Of a DNA stretch of 64,000 bases, positions 19,501 through 26,003 are shown piece after piece. The position numbers and the translations under genes were made by a program. A model generated the notes under the pieces. It saw only the letters and a program-made list of their open reading frames with translations, was not told the DNA's origin and searched no databases. The number at the start of each line of letters is the position of its first letter. Position 1 is the first letter of the stretch. The stretch lies in NCBI GenBank assembly GCA_016712885.1, contig JADJQF010000007.1:114548-178547 (forward strand), in the 5' to 3' direction. The stretch comes from Candidatus Flexicrinis proximus (GTDB lineage Bacteria; Chloroflexota; Anaerolineae; Aggregatilineales; Phototrophicaceae).

Positions 19501-20213
19501 ATGGTGGCGCCAGCCACACCAACAACGGCGAAATCGCCATCAGCCTGCGCAATGCTCAGGGTAACAGCGACCTGTACTTCGATGTAGACGACAACGATTT
19601 CGACAACTACAGCGGTGAGTTCGCTCTGGGGATTGTTGAAGTCGAAGGCGGGGATACAACGACGACCCACGGTCGCATCAACAACAACCAGTTCCTCGAC
19701 GCGCATTTCGGCAGCCCGATCGGCCTCAACCCTGACGGCGGGCATACCTCAGGCCCCGGAACGCCGACGAACTTCGACTTCATCGTGTCGGTTACCACCA
19801 ACACCGGCCCGGGAAGCATGTACGGCGCGGGCATCTATGCTGTGGGATATGGCGGCATTGCGGGCAGCAACCCGAACGCGCAGATCACCCTCACAGGGAA
19901 CACTTTCAATGCGGTGCCCAGCGGAGTGTTCCAGCGGACGCTGATGGTCGACTTCGGGGGCTTCAATCGCGGGTGTTTCAACATCACCGGCAATACGCTG
20001 GCGGCTGGAAATGGCGGCTCCAACGGCCTCGACTTCTACTATCAGGATAACGTCATCATGCAGCTGCAGGGGACGACCGGCTCAACTGACGCTCTGGCGA
20101 CAACACGTCTGACCAGCACGAATACGGTCGCTGGTGGCGTATTCGTCGGTATTTTGAACAACATCACCAGCGCGACCTGTACGACGCCGACCATGCCGAA
20201 CCCGGTGCCTTAG
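16512..20213 (+). CDS. Secreted cadherin-like / right-handed beta-helix protein
   Basis: 1233 residues from ATG 16512, preceded by GGGGA at 16501-16505; the longer frame from 16461 adds residues that would precede the signal peptide. The signal peptide is residues 1-27 (cleavage ASA-QA). Residues 30-124 resemble a bacterial Ig/cadherin-like domain (VNSDAYSVNVNGYLNVAAG, FTYDPPIAFRGVDTFAYTV). From about 125 (VWFVDDTAAAGGDGTINAPF) to the end runs a long series of Asn/Thr/Gly-rich turns (LNINNSVITNFTDNGLYLEN, LTGNTF) typical of parallel beta-helix proteins. The last 30 residues contain two Cys and end PMPNPVP with no known anchor. It lies between the giant protein and the collar-protein genes and is probably part of the same surface apparatus. 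Confidence 0.85.
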   Translation: MTQTNRIILRVLFLILLAAVPLMAASAQAPTVNSDAYSVNVNGYLNVAAGSGLLVNDTGFNATTHRLETFDSVSQYGGTVFVASDGAFTYDPPIAFRGVDTFAYTVRNASGSNRAIVTIDVTGETVWFVDDTAAAGGDGTINAPFNSFAPVNGSGGVGDIDSVGNTIFVYEGSYSVEFDLESGQKLIGHSEGLDLIGTANDVAAATTPALTTSGSFPIVELFGAGGAVRGFAINNTNSQAISGTSISNFTIANVAITAGITSSGAVAFIGTSGTNTLNNVDITGTVPSGNSAFAFVSNAGTINLVGSTVSSFTGGRVLSIDSNSGTIAFDANSDLSSTDTRGLIIASQTATGVVTLAGVDLDGGVTGNPLISLLNNHANSVVNFEEGVFADAATTNTQAFNHNGGKLKIAGTTSVLTAASGSALDLEGVELTQNATFASLSSTDSTSEGVRISQPVGNNDIIVTGTTTVTNPATRAVRANSTAASGFLLQMAVLNSTGGTVGIEVLNTAVTVTNSTSTLTTSAGPAVFCTTGTTNLALATLTAAGGTTGVSFDGCTGTVTATVGTLNSTGGATNHVVNIVNTSGTSAVSFTYGGTINKTTDGAAVNIVGLTGAAGAASFNGTVTGTNASDGVLITNTTRPVTFTTLTLGTGGARFTVTPVTLAGNTGAVDLGVFTSFTDGDEALTVSYVNASPGAVTTDAGSVLNTTGASAALFVSHATSQAITLSFASITNTGAGSHGISLNRTSGAIVVSGLTNLGAKTTAGIEISNSNTVASFQEVDITGAADGVKLSNNNGSFTILGDGNFATSHTDGFGGTFTNLTDNAFDFNGVVDFRATDLTISGTGGHGVTGRSVSGTTIFSNVDMTNIGNADNEHVFNFQEGAVSGAQVSGTLNINNSVITNFTDNGLYLENFAGALNFRFTDNTLTNNITTAACGGGNCNGNGILLRADGTATITGLIQNNNINQVDGIAITANPEGNSNARMDLTIRQNTIVANAYGGASHTNNGEIAISLRNAQGNSDLYFDVDDNDFDNYSGEFALGIVEVEGGDTTTTHGRINNNQFLDAHFGSPIGLNPDGGHTSGPGTPTNFDFIVSVTTNTGPGSMYGAGIYAVGYGGIAGSNPNAQITLTGNTFNAVPSGVFQRTLMVDFGGFNRGCFNITGNTLAAGNGGSNGLDFYYQDNVIMQLQGTTGSTDALATTRLTSTNTVAGGVFVGILNNITSATCTTPTMPNPVP

Positions 20214-20227
20214 TTGATCCACTGCCA

Positions 20228-20259
20228 CTGGCCGGCCCTGCTTGAATGGGGCCGGCCAG
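20228..20259 (+). terminator. Hairpin after the beta-helix gene
   Basis: A perfect 11 bp GC-rich stem (CTGGCCGGCCC with GGGCCGGCCAG) and a 10 nt loop, 14 bp after the stop. No T run is present. It separates the large surface genes from the collar-domain genes. Confidence 0.55.
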
Positions 20260-20311
20260 CCTACACCATCACGACCGGCCGACGCCGGCCAAACCGACAG
20301 GAGTCCTGAAC

Positions 20312-20812
20312 ATGGCAGAACCGTTCTTATCAGAAATCCGAATTATGTCGTTTGTGTTTGCCCCTAGAGGCTGGGCGCTCTGTAATGGGCAGCTGCTCCC
20401 GATCAATCAAAATCAGGCGCTGTTCTCCTTGCTTGGCACAACCTTCGGCGGTGACGGCCGCGTGAACTTCGCGCTGCCCGACCTGCGCGGACGCACGCCG
20501 ATCCATGTGGGCAGCAGTCACACCCTCGGCGAGCGTGGCGGCGAGCAGGCGCATACCCTGAGCATCGGCGAGATTCCCACCCATATCCACGCCGCGCAGT
20601 TCTCCACAGCGGCCGCGACAAGCGCCGATGGCACCGGTAACGTCCCGGCGCAGACGCTGACGCCGGCCTACGGCCCCGCGCAAAATCTGGTCGCCATGGC
20701 CGCCGGACACATCGCGAACGTCGGCGGAAGCCAGGCCCACCTGAATATGCAGCCGTTCCTGACGCTCAGTTTCTGTATCGCGCTTCAGGGCATTTTCCCG
20801 AGCCCTACCTAA
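20312..20812 (+). CDS. Phage tail collar domain protein, microcystin-dependent-protein-like (1 of 3)
   Basis: 166 residues from ATG 20312 with AGGAG at 20299-20303. The N-terminal half is the Tail_Collar domain: FAPRGWALCNGQLLPINQNQ, LFSLLGTTFGGDGRVNFALP and DLRGRTPIHVG. The second half has the HTLSIGEIPTHIH motif with clustered histidines, and the end GGSQAHLNMQPFLTLSFCIA is conserved in the three paralogues. Bacterial members are often called microcystin-dependent proteins; their role is unknown, although the fold comes from phage fibre collars. No signal peptide is seen. It is the first of three tandem copies with 15 bp gaps, clearly one operon. Confidence 0.9.
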   Translation: MAEPFLSEIRIMSFVFAPRGWALCNGQLLPINQNQALFSLLGTTFGGDGRVNFALPDLRGRTPIHVGSSHTLGERGGEQAHTLSIGEIPTHIHAAQFSTAAATSADGTGNVPAQTLTPAYGPAQNLVAMAAGHIANVGGSQAHLNMQPFLTLSFCIALQGIFPSPT

Positions 20813-20827
20813 GAGGAGTTAACGATT

Positions 20828-21331
20828 ATGGCACAACCCTATGTAGGGGAAATTCGGATGTTCGCGGGGAACTTCGCCCCGGCCGGCTGGATGTTCTGCG
20901 AGGGACAGCTCCTGCCCATCTCCGAGAACGAGACCCTCTTTCAACTGATCGGGACGACCTACGGCGGCGACGGGGAGAGCACGTTCGCCCTGCCCGACCT
21001 GCGCGGCCGCATCCCCATCCATCAGGGCAACGGGTTTATCCTTGCGGAGACGGGTGGCGCTGAGGAAATCACGCTGACGGTGTCCCAGATTCCGGCGCAT
21101 ACCCATCCGCTGCTGGCGAACTCGCAGGCGGCCACCGAATCCATACCCGCACCGACCGCACTGCCCGCATCGCCCAGTCCCACCATTTACAGCGCCCGTA
21201 CGCCAACAGTCTTTATGAGTCCGCAAACGGTCAGTCCGGTCGGCGGCAGCCAGCCGCACACCAATTTCCAGCCGTATCTGTGCGTCGACTTCATCATCTC
21301 GCTGTTCGGCATCTTCCCGTCGCCTACCTAA
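20828..21331 (+). CDS. Phage tail collar domain protein (2 of 3)
   Basis: 167 residues, preceded by AGAGGAG. It has the same plan as its neighbours: FAPAGWMFCEGQLLPISENE, LFQLIGTTYGGDGESTFALP and DLRGRIPIHQG in the collar domain, then LTVSQIPAHTHPLL and a conserved end GGSQPHTNFQPYLCVDFIIS. The variable middle (about residues 95-140) differs most among the three, as expected if that part faces different ligands or partners. It is co-transcribed with the copies on both sides. Confidence 0.9.
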   Translation: MAQPYVGEIRMFAGNFAPAGWMFCEGQLLPISENETLFQLIGTTYGGDGESTFALPDLRGRIPIHQGNGFILAETGGAEEITLTVSQIPAHTHPLLANSQAATESIPAPTALPASPSPTIYSARTPTVFMSPQTVSPVGGSQPHTNFQPYLCVDFIISLFGIFPSPT

Positions 21332-21346
21332 CGGAGATCCTCCAAC

Positions 21347-21865
21347 ATGGCTGATCCATTTGTCGCCGAAATTCGAATCTTCCCGTTCAACTTTGCCCCC
21401 AGGGGCTGGGCCTGGTGTGACGGGCAGCTGCTGCCCCTGTCTCAGAATACGGCGCTGTTCTCGCTGTTGGGCACAACCTACGGCGGCAACGGCAAGAGCA
21501 ACTTCGCCCTGCCCGACCTGCAGGGTCGCGCGCCGATGCATCCGGGCCAGGGGCCTGGCCTCTCGCTGCACGATCTCGGCGAAACGGGCGGCACCGAAAC
21601 CGTTTCCCTGCTCGAATCCGAAATCCCGTCGCACAGCCACGGCATGGCCTTCTCACCGAATCTCGGCAATACCAACAACCCCGCCGGCGCTTACTACGCT
21701 GGCCCGCGCAGCGGTTTTCTGTATACGCCGGCAGCCAACCTGACGCCGATCAACGCGTCGGCGCTGGCGCCTACTGGAGGCGATCAGCCGCATAACAACA
21801 TGCAGCCGTACCTGACGTTCTATTTCTGCATCGCCCTGCAGGGCGTTTTCCCGCCGCGTACCTAA
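21347..21865 (+). CDS. Phage tail collar domain protein (3 of 3)
   Basis: 172 residues with GGAG upstream. The collar motifs are FAPRGWAWCDGQLLPLSQNT, LFSLLGTTYGGNGKSNFALP and DLQGRAPMHPGQG, followed by VSLLESEIPSHSHGM and the end GGDQPHNNMQPYLTFYFCIA. It is closest to copy 1 in its ends. A GNAT gene follows after 16 bp. Three different collar proteins in a row suggest a hetero-trimer or a set of alternative tips; this is inference. Confidence 0.9.
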   Translation: MADPFVAEIRIFPFNFAPRGWAWCDGQLLPLSQNTALFSLLGTTYGGNGKSNFALPDLQGRAPMHPGQGPGLSLHDLGETGGTETVSLLESEIPSHSHGMAFSPNLGNTNNPAGAYYAGPRSGFLYTPAANLTPINASALAPTGGDQPHNNMQPYLTFYFCIALQGVFPPRT

Positions 21866-21881
21866 CCGAGGCTTTCGCGCA

Positions 21882-22400
21882 ATGCAGTCGTCTGTTCAGC
21901 CGTCGCGTTCAGTCCGCCCATGGCAGCCACCCGTGGGCTTTGCCGTGCGCGCCATCCAGCCCGAAGACATGGACTTCCTGTGCGCGCTGTACGCGTCGAC
22001 GCGCGCGGAAGAGCTGGAACGAGTCGATTGGCCGGACGAACAGAAGAACGCCTTCGTCGTGATGCAGTTCAGCCAACAGCACCAGCATTATCAGCTCCAC
22101 TTCCCCGACGCAGGCTACTATATCCTGTCTCAGGGGGAGACGCCGGTCGGCAGGCTGTATGTGCATTGGAAGCGGGGTAACGCGCTGCACCTGATGGACC
22201 TCACGCTCGCGCCGGAGCACCGCAATCGCGGCATTGGCACCGCCATCATGCACGCCCTGATGCGCGAAACCGCGCGCTCTGCCGAGCGCATGACCCTGTA
22301 TGTCGAAGGCTTCAATCCGGCCTTTCGGCTGTACCAGCGCCTGGGCTTCCAGCCTGCGGAGACTCACGGTATCTACTCGCTCATGGAATGGAAGCCGTAA
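21882..22400 (+). CDS. GNAT family N-acetyltransferase of the collar-protein operon
   Basis: 172 residues. The acetyl-CoA site is seen in LTLAPEHRNRGIGTAIMHALM (the R/Q-x-x-G-x-G/A segment of GNATs), and the last strands in LYVEGFNPAFRLYQRLGF. The N-terminal part (FAVRAIQPEDMDFLCALYAS) fits the first GNAT strand and helix. It follows the third collar gene by 16 bp and ends 1 bp before the next gene, so it belongs to this operon. It may acetylate a protein of the same system, but the substrate is unknown. Confidence 0.88.
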   Translation: MQSSVQPSRSVRPWQPPVGFAVRAIQPEDMDFLCALYASTRAEELERVDWPDEQKNAFVVMQFSQQHQHYQLHFPDAGYYILSQGETPVGRLYVHWKRGNALHLMDLTLAPEHRNRGIGTAIMHALMRETARSAERMTLYVEGFNPAFRLYQRLGFQPAETHGIYSLMEWKP

Positions 22401-22401
22401 C

Positions 22402-22704
22402 ATGCCGCGCCTGACCTACAAGGATTTCGAAGCCAGCATAAATCAGCCTTTTCAGATCCACTTTGGCGCCGACCAGCTGCTTACCGTGACGCTGACCGAG
22501 TTCCGCCTCTGGGGCCAGCCCGCGCCGGATGAAAAACCCGACGCCTATCAGCCGTTTACCATCGTGTTTCAGTCAGACATCACCCAGTATCTGCCACAGG
22601 CCACCTACCGCATCGCCAACGAGCGCATCGGAGAACACGACATCTTTATCGTTCCCCTTGGCCCTAACAAACTGGGCGTGCAGTACGAAGCCGTCTTTAG
22701 CTAG
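22402..22704 (+). CDS. Small DUF6916-like protein
   Basis: 100 residues; the start at 22402 lies 1 bp after the GNAT stop, while a longer frame from 22300 would overlap that gene. The sequence (LTYKDFEASINQPFQIHF, then QPFTIVFQSDITQYLPQATY, ending in IVPLGPNKLGVQYEAVF) resembles the short DUF6916 proteins commonly found beside collar-domain genes. I recall this from general knowledge and have not searched. It has no signal peptide or membrane segment and is predicted to be mostly beta. Position and size suggest a small structural or chaperone-like partner of the collar proteins. Confidence 0.65.
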   Translation: MPRLTYKDFEASINQPFQIHFGADQLLTVTLTEFRLWGQPAPDEKPDAYQPFTIVFQSDITQYLPQATYRIANERIGEHDIFIVPLGPNKLGVQYEAVFS

Positions 22705-22752
22705 TTTATGAGATCATCTGCCGGGCAATTATCGAACGTGGAGTAAAGCATC

Positions 22753-23934
22753 GTGAGCCAGAATCCGCTATCGCGCCGCAAGTTCATCCAAATGGGTTTC
22801 GCCACGATGGGTACCGCCGCAGTCGCGCCGGTCGCCGGGGCTGTGGAGTCGCTCACACGCCCGGGCCGCTCGGTGACAGTCGGCGTCCTGCTGCCGCGCG
22901 CGCAGCTTCACCCGCTGCTCTCGGCCAACATCCTGGACGGCCTGCGCCTGGGCTTTAGCACCACCTCCCACGCGGCTCGCTTTCAGACCCGGCAGATCGG
23001 CACAGGGGAAACCTCCGCCGTGAGTGCCGCGCGCGGCCTCCTGGACGCGGGAATCCGCGTCGTCGTCGGCATGGTCAGCACCTCACAGTTGGAGGCGATC
23101 CAGCCGCTCTTCGCCGAATACGGGGCAACCTTTGTGCATGCGACTGCCGGTGAAAATATCACCGCCAGCCCGCTGTCCAACGTCGTCGTGAACTCGCTCC
23201 AGTACTGGCAGTCCGCCTACGCGGCAGGTCAGTGGGCGGTCGGTCAGTTCGGCCGCCGCGCCATGCTGCTCTCTTCTTTCTACGAGAGCGGCTTCGACAC
23301 GCTCTATGCCGCTGGGCAGGGCATTGAGTCGGCCGGGGGCAGCGTGCTCGACACGCACGTCACCCACATGCATCCGTCGTTTGACCGTCTGGCTGATGCG
23401 CTTGATGCGGTGCGCTCGACAAACCCCGACTTCGTCTACACTGCCTATCAGGGCCAACAGGCCGCCGCATTCCTGCACGCCTATCGTTCGGCAGGCCTGG
23501 AAACGCCGCTGGTTGCCTCGGCCTTCATGCTCGACTCCGCAGATGTGTCTGTGCCGGCGCGCTCGGTCACCCCATGGGCCGCCGACCTCAAGAGCCCCGA
23601 AAACAGCGCTTTCCTCGACGCCTTCGGGCAATCCACAGGCCGCACAGCCGATTCGTTCGCTGTGTTGGGCTTCGAAACAGGGCACTGGATCGGTGCTGCA
23701 TTGGATACGGCGGCCGGGAATTCCGCCCTGCTCCGCGCGGCGATGGCCGCCACCCGCGTGGTCGGTCCGCGCGGCGCGCTCACGTTCGACGCCGCCTCCC
23801 AGTCCTTGACCAGTGCGCTGGTCGTACGGTCCATCGACCAGCAGGTCAAGTCGTTCCAGGCCGTTGACGCACCGGTATTCGCGCATCGGCCAGACATCAA
23901 AACCGGCTGGATCACGCCCTACCTGTCGGTGTAG
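22753..23934 (+). CDS. Orphan Tat-exported substrate-binding protein (Peripla_BP_6-like)
   Basis: 393 residues starting at GTG 22753 with GGAG about 10 bp upstream. The N-terminus SRRKFIQMGFATMGTAAVA is a twin-arginine signal. The body (VTVGVLLPRAQLHPLLSANI, VVVGMVSTSQLEAIQPLFAE, PDFVYTAYQGQQAAAFLHAY) fits the branched-chain amino acid/urea-type binding proteins. No permease or ATPase gene is near; instead it follows the collar/GNAT/DUF6916 operon by 48 bp. It may have been recruited as a sensor or surface ligand-binding component of that system. The Tat route implies export in folded form. Confidence 0.8.
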   Translation: MSQNPLSRRKFIQMGFATMGTAAVAPVAGAVESLTRPGRSVTVGVLLPRAQLHPLLSANILDGLRLGFSTTSHAARFQTRQIGTGETSAVSAARGLLDAGIRVVVGMVSTSQLEAIQPLFAEYGATFVHATAGENITASPLSNVVVNSLQYWQSAYAAGQWAVGQFGRRAMLLSSFYESGFDTLYAAGQGIESAGGSVLDTHVTHMHPSFDRLADALDAVRSTNPDFVYTAYQGQQAAAFLHAYRSAGLETPLVASAFMLDSADVSVPARSVTPWAADLKSPENSAFLDAFGQSTGRTADSFAVLGFETGHWIGAALDTAAGNSALLRAAMAATRVVGPRGALTFDAASQSLTSALVVRSIDQQVKSFQAVDAPVFAHRPDIKTGWITPYLSV

Positions 23935-23941
23935 TCGGCAA

Positions 23942-23973
23942 GTCTCCGCCGCTGTCTATCAGGAGGCGGAGAC
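23942..23973 (+). terminator. Hairpin after the orphan binding-protein gene
   Basis: A perfect 9 bp stem (GTCTCCGCC with GGCGGAGAC), loop 14 nt, 7 bp after the stop codon, without a T run. It probably marks the end of the collar operon transcript. Confidence 0.5.
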
Positions 23974-24142
23974 ATTCTGAGTTGGGTATCGTTGGGTCTA
24001 TATAGGCCCGCCGCCTGAGGCGTAGACTAGATGAGGACATATCCCTCGTCGTTGTCACTGCGCCGTCGCATATCCTGTTTCCGTCATGATGTCCCACTGG
24101 GTTGGTTATTCTGTCTTCATGGTCATAAGGAGTAATTTGAGA

Positions 24143-24976
24143 ATGCGCAATCGCTATCTGCTTACCTTAGCGGCATTGCTGCTCGCTGCAGTGTTTGCCA
24201 CTTTCGCCGCGGCGGGTCAAGTCCCGACCACCTATACCGTCAACATCGATTCGATTACATGCACTCAAATTGTCATCTCGTATGAACTCAACAGTGAGTC
24301 TTCTGGCGGGGCCGACTTTGCTCAGATCAGCGTGCTGGTCGACGGCGATGAGGTCTTCTTCAGCTTCGAGGACTACGGTCCGTACTCCGATAGCCTCTCC
24401 GTTCCGCTTAACCTCACGGGTGTCGGCCCCTATCTGGTCTCGGTCACCGTATCGATCCCGCAGTATGCGACCGGTACGGCTGGTGCTGAACTCGTCTGCG
24501 GTGAAGCCCCGGCGGACATCGAGTTTGGCCGTGTCTGCTTCGGTCCGGGTGCCGTACCTGCAACCGTCTTCTTCTACCCCAACCGCATCGAAATCTATGC
24601 GATTGATTCCAACGACGCCGGCGAACTCGTCATGTCCTTCACGCAGGAATACCTCAAGTCTCTGCCCGCCCGGCCGAGCGGCGATGCCTTCCTGATCGGG
24701 GACAGCGATGTGCATATCCCCATCGAGTTCTACCGCAACTCCAACGGCTTCTATCGCGTCGTAGCCGGCCCTGACAGCGAGGGCAAGACCTTCGAATGCA
24801 CCTTCGGCGGCGCATGTTCGTTTGAGCGTTCGTGGATCGGTGAAGAGAACCGTCCGACCGACGAGATCGTTCCCCTGTGTTCCGAACCTGTGGTCCAGCC
24901 TCAGCCGACCCAGTCTCCAACCGTCACCCCATCCCCGGTCTTCACCGAGGAACCGGTTTCCATCCCGTCCACCTAA
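24143..24976 (+). CDS. Secreted protein of unknown function
   Basis: 277 residues from ATG 24143, chosen because AAGGAG (24127-24132) precedes it and a clear signal peptide follows (MRNRYLLTLAALLLAAVFAT). I do not recognise a family. The mature part is rich in beta-prone, acidic sequence with scattered cysteines (SITCTQIVISYELNS, GRVCFGPGA, FECTFGGACSF) and ends in a Pro/Thr-rich tail (QPTQSPTVTPSPVFTEEP), as in other wall-spanning or released proteins of this window. It has its own terminator. Confidence 0.75.
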   Translation: MRNRYLLTLAALLLAAVFATFAAAGQVPTTYTVNIDSITCTQIVISYELNSESSGGADFAQISVLVDGDEVFFSFEDYGPYSDSLSVPLNLTGVGPYLVSVTVSIPQYATGTAGAELVCGEAPADIEFGRVCFGPGAVPATVFFYPNRIEIYAIDSNDAGELVMSFTQEYLKSLPARPSGDAFLIGDSDVHIPIEFYRNSNGFYRVVAGPDSEGKTFECTFGGACSFERSWIGEENRPTDEIVPLCSEPVVQPQPTQSPTVTPSPVFTEEPVSIPST

Positions 24977-25000
24977 CAGGCAAGCGTCCGCAAGTCCCAG

Positions 25001-25034
25001 CGCCCCGTCCGACATGGACGGGGCGTTTTGTTTT
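25001..25034 (+). terminator. Rho-independent terminator
   Basis: A 10 bp stem CGCCCCGTCC/GGACGGGGCG followed by TTTTGTTTT, 25 bp after the stop of the secreted hypothetical gene. Confidence 0.85.
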
Positions 25035-25085
25035 GGCCGTATTCCAGTCGTAGGGCGAGTGTCAGTATTCATCCCCGCGGACCGT

Positions 25086-25285
25086 GGTTACAGTAACGTC
25101 AGTTATGGATATGGCGCGCAGAGGCTTCGCCTCCGCACCTCCACCAATGGGCTTGCGCCCTCTGGACTCCCTTATGGCCTTCGGCTTCGCAAGCGAAGCC
25201 GAAGGCAAAAGAAGGGTGCAGGGATGCAAATCCCTGCTGGGGTTTGGGGTGAAACCCCAAGTTATCCATCATTCACGTTACAGTA
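25086..25285 (-). repeat. Multi-hairpin interspersed repeat, copy R2 (with flanking direct repeats)
   Basis: Terminal inverted repeats GTTATGGATA (25102-25111) and TATCCATCAT lie outside hairpins AGAGGC-TTC-GCCTCC, GGGC-TTGC-GCCC, a central perfect stem built on GCCTTCGGCTTCGC, GCAGGGAT-GCAA-ATCCCTGC and GGGGT-TTGGGGTG. The 9 bp GTTACAGTA occurs directly repeated outside both ends (25087-25095 and 25278-25286), like a target-site duplication. It belongs to the subtype with an AAA or TTC loop in the GGAGGC hairpin. Confidence 0.85.
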
Positions 25286-25354
25286 GAGTCAGGGCTATCC
25301 GCTGAAGCAAACGCGGGGACGGAGGGCAAGCCTGACCGCGCATAACGAGGACCT

Positions 25355-25771
25355 ATGTTGAAACGCATCACATCTCCGACCGTCCTCACCGGATGTCTCG
25401 CGGCACTCTGGACCCTGCTCATCTGCTACCTGATGCTTTCTCCCGGCTCCGGCACCGTCGCGGACGATGTCTCGCAGGCCTTCGGCGGCACCGAGCTTTC
25501 CGACTCTCTGGGCCATGCCGCCCTCGCTTTCATCGAAACCCTGCTGCTCTCCGCCGCCTTCCGGCCGCTGTTTTCAGGCCGCCGGGCGCTGTGGGCCGCC
25601 GCCGCGTTCACGCTGGCACTCACCGCCGCCCTCGAACTTGCCCAGCGCGGGATCCCTGACCGTTCCGCCTCGCCGCTCGACGTCGCAGTCAATGCGTTGG
25701 GGGTCGCCTTATGCGTCGTGTTCGTCTACCTCTCCGGCTTCTACGCCAGCCGGCCGGCAAACCCCGCCTGA
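25355..25771 (+). CDS. VanZ family membrane protein
   Basis: 138 residues with four predicted membrane segments, the usual size of small VanZ-like proteins. DSLGHAALAFIETLLLSAAF and ALELAQRGIPDRSASPLDVAVNALG carry the conserved GH...F, E.AQ, R..S..D...N..G pattern of the family. VanZ gives low-level teicoplanin resistance in enterococci; the role of the widespread homologues is unknown and probably concerns the cell envelope. GAGGAC precedes the ATG. It stands alone between copy R2 and the metal ATPase promoter. Confidence 0.85.
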   Translation: MLKRITSPTVLTGCLAALWTLLICYLMLSPGSGTVADDVSQAFGGTELSDSLGHAALAFIETLLLSAAFRPLFSGRRALWAAAAFTLALTAALELAQRGIPDRSASPLDVAVNALGVALCVVFVYLSGFYASRPANPA

Positions 25772-25896
25772 TCCTTCCTGTCTCGGTCTGCCGGATTGCC
25801 TGTTTCCGGCGCGCGAGTCCGGATGGAATCGCGCTTTCTAAAGCTCCTTTCATCTTGGCTCGCCTGCGCCCTCCTTAATTGCACTAGTTGGACGCA

Positions 25897-25929
25897 TTGA
25901 CAGCGTTTAATGCCAAGGTGTAAACTTGG
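25897..25929 (+). promoter_or_regulatory. Promoter with overlapping palindrome before the metal ATPase
   Basis: A consensus TTGACA (25897-25902) and TAAACT (25921-25926, 4 of 6) are separated by 18 bp. An inverted repeat CCAAG-N7-CTTGG (25913-25929) covers the -10 box. The long spacer and the palindrome are reminiscent of metal-responsive repressor or MerR-type control, but no regulator gene is adjacent. Confidence 0.55.
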
Positions 25930-26003
25930 TTAAATTACATTTTATATGTTTGTTACTGTGGTTTCACGTAAGTTAAATATACGAAATGCAAAGGAAGACC
26001 CCA

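Noticed and set aside
20312..21865. Prophage or tailocin remnant (three tail-collar domain genes)
   Set aside because: No terminase, capsid, sheath, tube, baseplate, lysis or integrase genes are near; bacterial collar-domain triplets occur without phage genes.
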